Under the pieces are notes generated by a model. That model saw only the letters and a program-made list of their open reading frames with translations, did no database searches and was not told where the DNA came from. 63,479 nucleotides of DNA from Darksidea phi (taxonomy: Eukaryota; Ascomycota; Dothideomycetes; Pleosporales; Lentitheciaceae): contig JASJFT010000247.1 of NCBI GenBank assembly GCA_030770425.1, positions 1 to 63,479 of the forward strand. Direction: 5' to 3'. The first letter of the stretch is position 1. Each line of letters starts with the position of its first letter. The position numbers were made by a program, and so were the translations under genes. Shown here in pieces: positions 1 through 13,059 of this stretch.

Positions 1-1126
<1,126 letters not shown>

Positions 1127-1881
1127 GAGTAGCATTATTGTTGATGTGAGCTAGAGTTTCTGCGACCGTAAGATGCAGATACCAGTCATTACTGCTTCGA
1201 AACTATTATACATCACTTCTCATTCAAACATACCGTTCATAACCAAGTACACCAACTATTCGCTCCAACCAACGCTTCAATGCGAGATCAAACTCGAATT
1301 CTATGACGCAGCATTCTTTTCGACCAGAGATACCATAGGATGGTTGCAGTTATACGCACGTACCTCAACCTGCCTTGGCAATCAATAAAAATTCTCGCCG
1401 ACTACCGACGGCCCCGTCGGGTGCCATTGCACATACGCTCCACGCCCTTGGCCCGTCGTATAACAGCCTCGTCAAGCGCTTGCGTTAACCTAACTTGGTA
1501 AAGGCTACCAAAGGTCCCGAACCCCTAAGAATGGTAAAGCAGGTCCACGGCGCCTTTTTGGATCAATAAATCGGGCAAGTGTCATGTGGTCATAAAAGAA
1601 AGGGGCCTTTTTGGTAACGCTAGCATGGCGCGTTAGGCTGGTTGTCGTAAGACGGCGATCGGTACAACCTCAACTCGCGCGACCCGTGGAACGCGCGGGT
1701 CCCGGCCTCGTGCGAAGCCGGACATCGACGTTGTAATGACTGCTATAGAGATAGAAAAGGACGAAACATATATAAGATGATAGGTGGTGGGGAGATGGAA
1801 ATAAAATATTCAATCGCATCTACTGTGCAGAACAAGACCGCACCCAGTCTTCGATTGACATCTTTCATAACCTCTATAACG
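1127..1881. other. intergenic region
   Basis: Holds the thi4 3' end and the promoter of the acetyltransferase gene. A short GC-rich inverted repeat (GACCCG...CGGGTC, about 1680-1700) is visible. No coding signal was recognised. Confidence 0.5.
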
Positions 1882-2855
1882 ATGGAACCCGTAAGTAACT
1901 CTGCGATACAAACTACGTTATCATTCCCAAGACAATGTGCCCTCCAGCCTGTGATAATTTATTAAGCCCTGATGCCCTTCTGCATAACCTTTGCTAATAT
2001 CTTACCCACATGTAGGCCACCACCATGCCAGCCCGCGCCCCAACAACCATCACCCACACATCTACAAACCACGCCATCTATGCCCATTTCCAAGCAAGAA
2101 ACTTCCTCACCGACCCCGTCTTTAACTACCTCCTAAGCCGAACACCCTGGTACCATAGAGCCGCCGTTACATACCATATAATACGTCTGCAACTACACGC
2201 AGCAGCCCATAACAATCGCGCTTTGTATTACTCGGCCTCCTCTTCCTCCACCGTCAACGCCACCACATCGTCACCATCTACCCAACCCGACCTCTCACCC
2301 ACAAACGTAGAACTCGACCCGCAATGCAACGCTGTCATCATACGTCCCGGACAAGGTGGCACCTTCGATGTTGGGCTCGGCGGATGGATCCAACTGGTGG
2401 GACGTGGCATGCATAAAGTGTTCTGGTATGCAAGCATGAAGCCATGGAAAGGGTACTGGAAGCAATTCGTCGTGCCCGTTGAACGCGCTAAAGCGGCCAC
2501 CTTTTCTGCAAAGGAAGATTACTACTACATTTCTATTATTTCGACGGGCTTGCAACATCGCGGTAAGGGCCTTGCGCAGGCCCTCATCCAGGATCTACAG
2601 CTCAGAGCGCAAGATGAGGGTAAACCGATTTGGCTGGAGGCGAGTTCGCCCAGTGCGAGGAGGGTGTATTTGAAGTGTGGGTTTTTGGATGTCGGCGTGG
2701 ATGGGGAGGAGAGCGTGGGGAAGGGGTTTCGGATGGGTGTTGGGGAGGTTGATGGCCAAGGGGAGAGGTGTGAGGGGAATGGCGCGGTTGGGGTGCCGGT
2801 GTGGCCGATGGTCTGGTGGCCGGAAGGGTACAAGAAGACGCAAGGGACGGATTGA
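1882..2855 (+). CDS. GNAT-family N-acetyltransferase
   Basis: The model has a tiny first exon, 1882-1890 (ATG GAA CCC), followed by GTAAGT, an intron 1891-2015 with a CTAAT branch-like site, and exon 2, 2016-2855, in the same frame: 279 aa beginning MEPATTMPAR. The ATG at 2025 could also serve as start. The C-terminal half is a GNAT fold. The acetyl-CoA-binding motif A is seen as QHRGKGLAQALIQDL after a beta-strand YYYISIIST, followed by EASSPSARRVYLKCGF typical of motif B. The substrate is not predictable; fungal proteins of this type are usually annotated only as GNAT acetyltransferases. The region between the N-terminal helix and motif A (Ser/Thr/Pro rich) is probably disordered. Confidence 0.85.
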
Positions 2856-4800
2856 TGAGAAGAAATAAATTCGTACTGATGTGGAGTTTGCACTGTTCGC
2901 GTTGGAGGGGTTGGGTGTTATCAATAGACATTTATAGAGTGCGTTCTAGTTACAAATAAAACAGTATGGACCAACTGTGCTGCGAGCGTTCGAGGGGTGA
3001 TACTTCAGAAGGCATTGCAAGTGGCTGGCATGCTGGCTTATCCTTCTTCAGAGGGGGCATATTGAATCAGTGACCAGGATTGCATGCCACGCAACATTGT
3101 AGAAATTCCCTTCGTCAGAATTCGGTTATAAAGTACTTGATGCTGGCGATCCCTTGCCCCCCGAACACAAGTGCTCAACCGCACCGTGACCGGATACAGT
3201 CTGATCCGATGCCGATCTAGCCCTTCTGACTCGACAACCACCATCTCGTCGCGACGCTCAGCCGTCACTACAAGGATCTCTCGAGCCGTGCCGCATCGTT
3301 CTTATGCGATCGAGGCCTGTTTGCGATTGTAACGATAAGGATTGCTTTTTATTGTCGCACGGATCACCCATCGTGGGGAACCTGCGGTGGGGAAACAAAC
3401 AGGTTCGTGTGACGAGTAAGGGCAGGCTGAACTCGTTTTCAGAATTTCTGAGAGGCTTCTTCCTGCACGGATATCCTGTTGCCCGACATCGGACGACAAC
3501 TATCGTGGTGCCACGAGTGAACACGAAAGCGACGCGTAACCTTATGACGCCGCGAGTTGAACCGCGCGGAGCAGGTGGTTGCAATGTCGGTGTCTCTGTG
3601 CAATCTGTCTGCGTTAGCGGTGATTGCACTCCGGTACCTTGAACGCATAAAATCTTGGAGCCCCCTGATTCCCGGGTCGCGCTTGAACACAGGCCGAGCG
3701 CAATTCAGTGAACGACTTAAACGCATATTCTCGGTCCTTGCAGTCGATACCAATAGTGGAACTGCAGCAGAATGCTTGCTAGTGATGCTTTGGAGATCGA
3801 ACAGTTTCAAGAGAACAGTGTTGTGCTTGTTGGTTCCAGAGTCGGCCCTCGCGGAGGATGAGGTTGTTGGGGCCGCGATGGATACCGAACGACTGGGAAC
3901 TAGGTACGCGATACCCGCTCGGCACGATGAAACAGGTCCGTGATCCTCCTGTCCCCGCCAAGTGTTAGAGATGTGCAGAGGGGTGGACGGTTGACAAAAT
4001 CCCCAGAGGAAGAACGCGCTTCTCGAGGTGTGCAAGGAGTGTCGGTGAGCATACGGGATGAGGGCGAAACAGCGTTGATTATTAACTTGGACGTAAACGA
4101 CGAGTCCGTGGCGTGCATATTGCATCTCGCCCTCCAATCTCCTGAACGAGGGTACGACATCCTTCCATAAACGGCCACGTGTAGACACGCCGGCTCTTCA
4201 GCTGTCTGAAACATGCTTATTCTCCCTGTCGGGGCGGTGGAGTTGCCAGATACTCGTTGTTGGTGGATATTCTGGGGAGGTTTTGTGCGCCATCTGATCT
4301 GCGACCGGCAGACTGCGTCCCAGAGTGGTGACTGAGGGCGTGCAAAGCACGGACCACTAGCCTTTGCAGCGGCCGCCTTTCCATGTCGACAGGGAGCCGG
4401 AGGGATCGCAAAGTTGAAGTACCTGCATGATCGAGGACGCCAGCGCCTGCTGACGGAGGCGCTCGTAGCTGAAATGCAGATAATATCAGCCGTCTATTTT
4501 GGGCTGGGGCAAGCTCATCAGAGGCTCATCCACCCACTTGTATTGCCGAAAGGGGGCAACGTAGGCGCGCGGATTGCAGCAGAACGCCCTGCGCGAACGG
4601 CACACCAAGTGAATGTTGAGATGTTGCCGACTCGCGATCGCGCGAGTCAATGCGAACGCGAGTCAATCGGCGCTGTTCGTAGGCGGGGGATATTGGCAGG
4701 GAGCCACGGCGGCCGTCCGATCTTCGATGTTGAGCGCTTTGGCCGCGCAGAGCAGGCGTTTCATGTCGAGTTGCGCATCTTGGGCTGCGGCTGAACATGT
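2856..4800. other. intergenic region without recognised gene
   Basis: About 1.9 kb between the acetyltransferase and the leader of the LIM-RhoGAP gene. Open frames up to 249 codons exist on the minus strand (3439-4188), but they overlap other frames, show no family motif and lack convincing codon or splice structure. Confidence 0.5.
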
Positions 4801-5329
4801 CGGGACCCTCGAGGATAGTCCGCTCTCTTCTTTTTTTCTCTCTCTCTTTCTCTTTCTCCCTCTCTCTCGCGCGCGCTGTATAGTTCGAGCGCCGCTGGTG
4901 CCGTGCCGTCTGTGCCTCGACGACGCCGCCGATTATTGCTGCAATCGACGAGACCCTGGCCGTCTGGCTGGCGCTTGGGCCTCCGCACCCCGTACCCATC
5001 TTGTTCCATCGAGGGGAGCGAATGCTGCAAACCACTCCGACCGCCATTCACTCTCACCAGCAGACCCCGCTCGAGGTGTCGCTGCCCGTCGCGCCCGCTG
5101 TCTCCACTGCGAGTCCTCGTCCACGGGACCTAGTGTGAGCCTCATGTCGCACAGCCCGTAGCCGGCCCTCCTTCTCCCTCACCTCTCACCTCGCCGCCGC
5201 TTGCCCTGCATCTCGACGACGACACTTCCTCCCCCCAATCTCCCTCCCGACCCCGTCGTCGCCCCTTCGACCGCCTCGTCGCCAAAGGGCGCGCCGACTG
5301 GCCGCTCGCACACCCTGCGCTGGAGCGAC
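4801..5329 (+). promoter_or_regulatory. pyrimidine-rich promoter/leader of the LIM-RhoGAP gene
   Basis: A CT-rich tract at about 4816-4870 (runs of TCTCTC and TTTCTC ending in a CG repeat) lies about 460 bp before the start codon at 5330. Such tracts are common just upstream of transcription starts in filamentous fungi. The exact start site is not visible. Confidence 0.45.
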
Positions 5330-8300
5330 ATGGAGTCGCCCGGAGGCTACCCAGAGTCCCCGCTGGACCAGGACGACGTCGTGTATCCCTGCAAGGGGTG
5401 CGGAGAGGTAGGACCAAGCCCAATAGCAATCCCTCTTTCTCAGTTAACCGTCTCTATAGATCCTCGAAGAGGGCAAGGCATTCGAGCTAGGTATGCCATC
5501 CGTCATGAGACATGACGTCTCTCGCGCTCGCTCAGACGGCCACTGACACTTTACAGCTGGCAACCGATGGCACATCGACTGCTTCCGCTGCAACACCTGC
5601 GGCACCCTCCTCGATTCCGACGCCAACCTGCTGCTCCTCGGCGACGGCTCGCTAATCTGCAACAACTGCACTTACAGTTGCAACCACTGCGGCAATAAGA
5701 TTGAGGATCTGGCGATTTTGACGGGTGACCAGGCCTTCTGCGCGAACTGCTTCCGATGCCGAAACTGCAAGCGCAAGATCGAGAACCTGCGCTATGCACG
5801 CACATCGCAGGGCATCTTCTGCATGTCGTGTCACGAGTCGCTCATGGCACGTCGGCGGAAGAAGACGAAGAAACCGCCACCCGCCAACCCAACACCCAAG
5901 GTGGACAAGTCCCTGCCTGCCTTGCCTCCCAGTGCTGTGCACACTGGGACTTCGTTCACGCCTGATTTAGACACGCCGTCTGATGTTTTCTCCGAAACCA
6001 CAACCACTGACGTCTCTCCCAGGCCACCTCCCCCTAGGAGGACTGATTCGTCACCAGCAAATTACAGGCGGGATCCATCGCCCGCTTCGGCAGAAGACTC
6101 TCGTAGGGGTACGTTGCTTGCTGCACCCTCCACATCGCGTGCTGACCGGCTTTTATAGACAACCTGACACTGCCCGCGAGCACGTACAAAGAGACAACCC
6201 ACTCTGAAGCATCAGACACCGGCGGCGACGACGGTCTCATGCTCCCCTTCGCTTTAGACCCAAATACCGCCCCGGGACCGTCTCCCATCGCTAAGAACCA
6301 GGGTAGGCCTGTGGAGAGCAAGACGGGGCGTGACTATTTCAACCGACCCGGGGGCAACCACAGAGATATGCTCAAGGAGAACCGGTCACGGTCGGCATCT
6401 GCGGAACGACAGGACAAGAGCCCCCATATCGCGTTCCAAGAGAAGGGACGGCAGCCCTCGGAACAATTCGTAGACACACTCAGGAAACGAAAGGAGTCCG
6501 CCAATGAATCACCAGCAATCGGCAGCAGCGATCGCATGCGAAGTCAGCATGCCTCTCCGGCCGTACCGCAAACCTCTGACGCATTCAAGCTGCAAGAGGT
6601 CCCGAAGAACAAGCGGGCAGAGGCTAGGAAAGGGTCCAGCAACAGGTCCCCCTCGCATGGCTCGCCTGCACCGGACATGGCAGGACGACTCATGAGCCCT
6701 GCAGACCTGGTCACTTCACCGATTCCAGTTGAGACGCAAAGAGGCCGAGATGAATCGCCCGCCACATCTGGTTCGTCGTACACTTCGTCGCGACAAGTGG
6801 AGCGACCGGCACGCGGAGATTCTCTTGCAAATGCTGCCCTTAGACCGTCGGCGTCAGTCAAGAAAGACATGTCTCCGACCACGCCGACCATGCCCCTGAA
6901 TGAGCGCAAGCCGTCTACCTCGACCACATACAGTCAACAAAACGGCAGCTACAATGTTACTAGTCCAGTGGACTCTCTGTCAACAAGGAGCATGACTGAC
7001 CCACCCGTTCCGCCTCAACGTTCCGCTGGACGACCTCCCCCTCCCTCCGTGGATACCTTCGTATCCCCTCGTGTACCTCCACAACCTCCCTCAGCGCTAC
7101 AGAACCACAAGACAACAGAATCTGTAAGCACTGTGCAAAGCGAGTCCTCCAACAACTTGCCTCCCGTCGGCGGATTACCTCGGTACAGTGCTCAAGGTGA
7201 CTTCTCTCAGGATGAAGACTTTGCGCGTCTCCTCTCGAACCAGAACCAGGAACCCCACGAAAAGGAAAGCAGTATGCTTCGCAAGGTCTCTAACGCCGTG
7301 TCCAAGTCTAAACACGGTCGCAGCTTCAGTGATCGAGGTTCAGTGAACTCACCACGCCACAAGAAGTGGCCGACCAACGGTTCAATCGACATCAGTAGCC
7401 CGACTATGCCCTCCCCAGATTCGAAAGAGGAGAGTGTCAACCTGAGGAATGAGTTGCGCCGGGCTCAACAACGGATTGCTGAACTGGAAGCCGAAAAGAA
7501 TGGTTTAGAAGAGGCTGTCCATAGCCACGCAGATATCAAGCAAGCAAACACAATGCTAAGGGAAAAGCGGAACACTATAACCGTGTTGAATACTCAGCGC
7601 GAAATGGTCATCCGAGAGCTTGAAATTATGACTGAGCATCTGAAGCGGGCAAAGGAGAGCAGCGCTTCGGTGAATATAAATTCACTCAAGTCAGATATTA
7701 TCAAGGATTTCGGAAACTCTTTGGAGAAGTTGAAGGACCAACTTGGCGAGCAGATTGAGGAGCTTATCTCGAGACGGACCGCGCTCACCGACGAAATTTC
7801 GAATTTGATACAGATGAAAGACAAAGGCTTCCAGGAATATGAGTCGCTTAGTGCACAAAACAAGAAGCTCGCGGACATGAACCACAACCTTATCGAATCA
7901 ATTCAGACGACGCTCAAGAGCAATAAGCAATCCAACGGGCACCAGGGTCTTGATGTGGCCCGGTCACCAGCGAACGGGCTGGGTATCTACCACCCCAATC
8001 ACAAGGTCGGAAAGTCTGACATATCGATCGATACCCAAGCGATCGTGCACGAGCCTTCATACTCCAACCTACACGACGCTGAGAGTGAAGCCACCCTGGC
8101 TCAGCCACAGGTCGTCAACATCCGCAAGACCGGAAAAGCGACTAAATTCTCCAACTGGAAGAAAGGTGGCCAGGCAATCTCGAAAGGTGTCTCCAAGGGT
8201 TTCAAAGGCGCCTTCGGTCCTTCAGATCACAAGCGTGAAGAAGAATTTGGCGGTCCCAGAGTCATTGGAACTCCCTATGGTTCTACTCATACGCAACCCG

Positions 8301-9167
8301 ACCTTGCTTCCATGTCGAGCGTGATTACCGGGAAGAGCAGGGAAGAGCCAACCCCACGTGGCTGGTTTGGCGGAAAGGGTGCCCCGACCAAGCCCCAGAA
8401 CGACCGTCTTAAAACCATGCAGCAAAACAACAGCAGCAGCAATCTGCTTGGCGAGAATAGCTCGGTGTTGTTCGGATCCGATTTGAGTGCTCGATGTGAA
8501 TTTGAGAAGCGAGTGATACCAGCAATTGTCGGCCGTTGCATAGAAGAGGTAGAAGCACGAGGTGAGTCAACACGTGCCCTTTTGCCTTGTGAGATTGGGG
8601 CTGACTATGATGTAGGTATGGACGTTGAGGGTATATATCGCAAGAGTGGCGGCACCTCTCAAGTCAACCAAGTGAAGAGTAGCTTCGAAGGCAACAGCGA
8701 TTTCGACATCTCAGACCCTGACCTAGATATCCACGCCGTTTCCTCTACTTTGAAAGGCTACTTCCGACGCTTGCCAGTGCCCTTAATCACCTTCGCAGTC
8801 TACGATCAGTTCCTGGAAGCAGGCTCAATCGAAGACCCGGAGCAGAAAGCTAAGGCGATGCACACTGCTCTCAAAGACATTCCTCGAGCTCATTACGATA
8901 CCCTCCAATTCCTCGTCTTCCACTTGTCTCGTGTGATCCAGCATTCTAGCGAGAACTTGGTGAGTTATATTCCAGCCAGGCTTGTGAAGCCCAACGGCTA
9001 ACACCTACTAGATGACGCCGCTTAACCTCGCGGTCGTTTTTGCGCCGACAATTATGCGCCCCATGGATGTGCAGCGTGAGCTGACCGATATGTCAGCCCA
9101 ACGTGTCGCTGTCGAGGCGCTGCTGGAAAACCACAAGAACATCTTCTTCGAGGAGGAGTCAAGTTGA
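5330..9167 (+). CDS. rga1: LIM-domain Rho GTPase-activating protein (Rga1-type)
   Basis: Six exons were assembled: 5330-5407, 5460-5490, 5557-6108, 6159-8561, 8616-8959 and 9012-9167, giving 1187 aa with all phases matching. Two tandem LIM zinc-finger domains (about residues 21-135, CxxC/HxxC pattern beginning YPCKGCGE) are followed by a long Ser/Pro-rich disordered stretch, a coiled coil (about residues 730-860, with repeated LEAEKNGLEE-like heptads) and a C-terminal RhoGAP domain (about 985-1185). The catalytic arginine finger is in GIYRKSG, and the second GAP block is LKGYFRRLPVPLI. Two LIM plus one RhoGAP is the architecture of yeast Rga1/Rga2 and filamentous RGA proteins that act on Cdc42 in polarity. 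The intron at 8562-8615 is 54 nt and free of stops, so its retention would not break the frame. Confidence 0.93.
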
Positions 9168-11032
9168 GTCTGACCCACGAATTTCCCAACATGTATTCCC
9201 GCATCTTCGAAACCTGGTGTGATATGTCTCGCATCCCCCATATCAATCAATCTTATAAGTCAAGGAAGTTGATTTTTGAGCACGGCCTCTATATTTCGAC
9301 TATCCGTATATACGCCTTGCTTGGGAAACCGGATGTTACCCTTTCTCGCTTCTCTATATATGTGAGTAATGGCCGAAACGGATCGAAACTCGTGTTATAT
9401 GTCTGGCTTGTTCTGCCGCCAAATTGCAACTCTTGCAAAGCGTCGCGGTTTGACGATGCTATGAACAAAAGCCCCCACTCCAAAGTTACACTCTCCCACG
9501 GCCCGTCCCCAATTGGCGTTGTGGGTTGTTCTTTCTCGGCGCCTCGCAGCCCCTGGAGGTGGGCGCCCCACAAAGGCTCTCCTTCCTCCTGTTTTTTGTA
9601 TGATACTATTTCGTTTCCCTCTTCCTTGAGAGACACTTTTTCCAGTAAGAGAGGGATTCGGGCGTTTGGTGGTGATTGCTTCATGTTACTATACCCTTGT
9701 GGGTGCGACTTTTTGGTGGAGATTTGTTTCAGGAGATGAAAGTAGCAGCAGGAGAGGTGGAAGACTGACGCGACTAAGCTCGAATGATACGAAAGAACTC
9801 TCTGGAACTAGGGTTTTTATGTATACGTGGAGTTCGTATTGAAATTGTGCTGTGAGTGATGGGTTCCCTTTCGTTGTCCTTTCCGTGGTTAGTAGGATGT
9901 CTAGTGATCTGCGTCGCGACCTTGAAAACCGCAGCGACTCTCTGACATCCTTTCCTCACAATGTTCGACCTTCCTAAAATCTTTCCACCCTCTTCTTACA
10001 TGGAGTGGAGGCTTGCCTGTCTTATTCCCTCGAATCAGATCGTGGTAGTGGAGCTCTTGAAGATCTCGGCATCAGAGGCTCCAGCAACAAACAATTGCAC
10101 CATCACGAATCCTCTGTCTCTCGGCACTCATGCGAAAACACATATCTAACGAGGAGACTGTTGGAGACGAAGTGGGAGGGAGGCGGTATCGGTATTTTGC
10201 TCGGGGAGGTCTCATTGGACGAATGGCTGAAAATCTTTCTTACAGAGTTGCGAACACGCCAAATACGGCAACGACGGCTGAGGCGGTTCCTTGCATAGAT
10301 GTCCATTAATAATTTTCTAGAAATTGCTGTAGGATGAGCCACCCCTCTATTTTCGTCACCCCGATGAGTTTTCGAGCACGGCAATTGCTTGGTCGGTAAT
10401 ATCGGCATTTGAATTTAGGCACGACACCTCTCCATTCCGGCGTAAATGATGTCCAGATTCGATGCCAACACCTTGTACGACCACACCAAAGCGGCTTCAC
10501 GATGCCCCACCTGGTCCTCGGGACAAGAGAGCTGCACCCCCAACACGTCATTTCTACCTTTTGAGCTCTAGATCAACACAGAGTTGTGCTTCGCTATGCA
10601 GATATCAGCTTGCTATTGTTTCGAAATCGTGTGGAACACGCAGAGAGACTCACCTTCACAATGGCTCGTCTGAGACGCTTCCTGTAGCCCCAGCACCGTT
10701 CATGCCCCACATCCCTAGCTACTCTACCCGTTCGTCGATATTGGTCAATAACGTGGGATTGACCTTCTTCCGCGTGCAACCGCAATCTTGCAGCAAGATG
10801 CTGTACTACCGGCTTAGAATCAATATTCTACGGTCTCAAGGAGGCTACTTTCACGCTCGAGCGAGGCTTTGCACACTATCACCGTGTCTGATCAGTAGTT
10901 TGCGTCCTTGTCTCTTTATTCTTCGCTTCCTTGCTGTTCGCTCGCTGCTGAAAGCCACGGATGTCCTGTCATTAAAACTGCGTGTCCCTCATTGTTTCTC
11001 TCCTCAAGCTTCGTCAAGCCTTATGCGAAACT
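9168..11032. other. intergenic region
   Basis: Holds the 3' end of the RhoGAP gene and the promoter of the chitin-binding protein gene. Several open frames (for example 10462-11196 plus) are shadows or lack any recognised motif. Confidence 0.45.
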
Positions 11033-12149
11033 ATGCGCTGGTACATCGTCAACCTCGTGGGTGCCTTAAGCTTCTCAGGAGCCTCTGCCTCTACTTCTAC
11101 CATTCTCATATCCGGGTCCAGCTTGGTATTGGGTGCATCAAACCCTCTCTTCGAGACGAAGCGCACTACCACGCAAAGAGCCGAAAGGGCGAATGATACG
11201 ACACCTAACCTTTTCGCAAGGCTTCTCGTACAACGCCAGAATCAGGGGCGATGCGGAGCAGACGCTTCAGGTCAGAGATGCCCAGGCAACCAGTGTTGCA
11301 GTAGTTATGGGTACTGTGGCGACAGCTATGAGTAAGCCTACTCTAGGTACTACTGATCCTAAAATTCATGCTAAACTGAAAACTCATCATTAGACACTGC
11401 GCAGAACTTGTTGGATGTCAGCCTCAATACGGAAGATGTGGGGACCAGCCAGTCGAGCCTACGACTACACCGACTCCCACACCGACTCCCACACCGACAC
11501 CGTCTCCATCTACCACAATCTCTTCCTCTACCCGACGTACTAGCTCTTCGGTAGTGCCTCCTCTTCCCTCCGGCACTTTAGTTGTTTCCCAAAACGGGCT
11601 GTGCGGTAATTCGACTACATGCGCTGGAAGCGGCTTCGGGAATTGTTGCAGGTACGTTTCCAGCATACCACACTCGACAGAAACCTATTGACCAAGAATA
11701 GTGAATGGTATTGGTGCGGATCTTCCGTAGATCACTGCGGCGTAGGATGTCGCCTCGGGTTTGGGTCTTGCGGTGGAGCACCGCTCCCTTCATCTTCTCC
11801 TTCGGCCCCACCTTCGTCATCACCATCGTCGCCCCCACGAAGCTCTTCTCCCACTTCCACACCAACCCTGACGTCGACGCCGACCCCAACTCCAGCGCCT
11901 ACATCTACACCTACGCCCAGCTCCTCCTCGACGCGGCCATCAGCCCCTACACCGACTGTTCCAGTAACTACAGATGGCCGATGTGGCGCAAACAGTCGTT
12001 CTTGTACCGGCTCCACGTTTGGGCGCTGCTGTTCCGAATACGGGTGGTGTGGGAGTGATGAACAGTACTGTCGGGTTTCATGGGGATGTCAACCGGCTTG
12101 GGGCCAATGCGGTGTGCAGATGGAGCTTTTTGGGCGTCTGATCTATTAG
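11033..12149 (+). CDS. secreted protein with three chitin-binding (CBM18) modules
   Basis: Three exons, 11033-11331, 11394-11651 and 11702-12149, make 334 aa. The ATG at 11033 was chosen over the upstream one (10982) because it opens a typical signal peptide, MRWYIVNLVGALSFSGASA. Three hevein-like CBM18 modules follow at about residues 70-112, 170-215 and 277-322, each with the eight-Cys pattern including CCS(x)YGYCG, CCSEWYWCG and CCSEYGWCG. They are separated by Thr/Pro- and Ser/Pro-rich linkers likely to be O-glycosylated. No catalytic domain is present. Known CBM18-only proteins bind chitin and can shield hyphae or sequester chitin fragments; a wall or effector role here is inference. Introns fall inside modules 1 and 2. 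Confidence 0.88.
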
Positions 12150-13059
12150 AAGGAGACTAGCAATCTCTGCCAAGTAGGGGCTTTGGAAGCAAGAGCGTTT
12201 TGGTTTGGAGGTGATAAATAGATAGAAAGGGTGTGAGATCATGTTTCACTGTAAGCGATCCACACTTTCATAGAGACGCTGAGTGATGCTTTAGTTTTAG
12301 TAAGAGAGGGGCAATTTCGCTAGTTTAGCAATGACATCGGCCGACCTAAGCACCCTTGCACGTTGTTATTCTGTTTACACAATCCTAGGGTGATGATTTT
12401 TAGGACTCGTCAGTTCCGATGTAATAGACCTTTGCATTCCCACACGTTCATCAAGACATGTTAGGTTGGACTAGCATTGTGTTAGGGCAGTATCCGCTCA
12501 TCGACCTAGAGCTTGATAAGCTATCTAGGAGCTCGATGCGTAGAATGGAATTCCTGTTTCTATCAGTTCCGACGGAGAGTGTGGTGATGGTGTGATGCAT
12601 AAACGTATCTCTCTTCTCGCGCTCTTACCTGCATTCACCTGCGGCTGCCTGCCGCACACTTTCCCCGCCCCTCACTATTTACCTTCACTCACCTCCAGCT
12701 AGTAATTTCAGTATATATATTACTTTACACTCCATTCTTTCATAATTCGAAAGAATGCATCATAGGGATAGCCGTTACATACGTGTGCGGGCTAGATGGG
12801 CTAGTGGAACGGAATCCTGACGCAGGACCGTTAGTGGGCTGTTAAACGGGGTCTTCTATAACGCAAGTTGCGGAGGCTCTGCCACTAGATATCGCCAGGT
12901 ATTGAGGTGCCCCTTCCCCCCAAAGGGAGCGCTCTACTAGGTCGGAATAGCAGATGCGGGGGTGTGGGGGGGGGGAGTGGTTCGAGGTAGGTCTCGGGCA
13001 ATTCTCTTTTTTGTTTTTATTTTTGCTTTTTTTGGACCCATATGGTGGGGTTGGAGTGG
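12150..13059. other. intergenic region
   Basis: Follows the CBM18 gene and runs to the first recognisable transporter remnant. It contains an AT-rich patch (about 12710-12730) and a G-run at 12961-12979. No gene was recognised. Confidence 0.45.

Noticed and set aside
3439..4188. 249-codon open frame on the minus strand
   Set aside because: No family motif, overlaps open frames in other phases, rich in Arg/Ser as expected for chance frames in GC-rich sequence.
10462..11196. 244-codon plus-strand frame overlapping the CBM18 gene start
   Set aside because: It covers the start of the CBM18 gene in another frame, while the CBM18 frame has a signal peptide and conserved Cys spacing.
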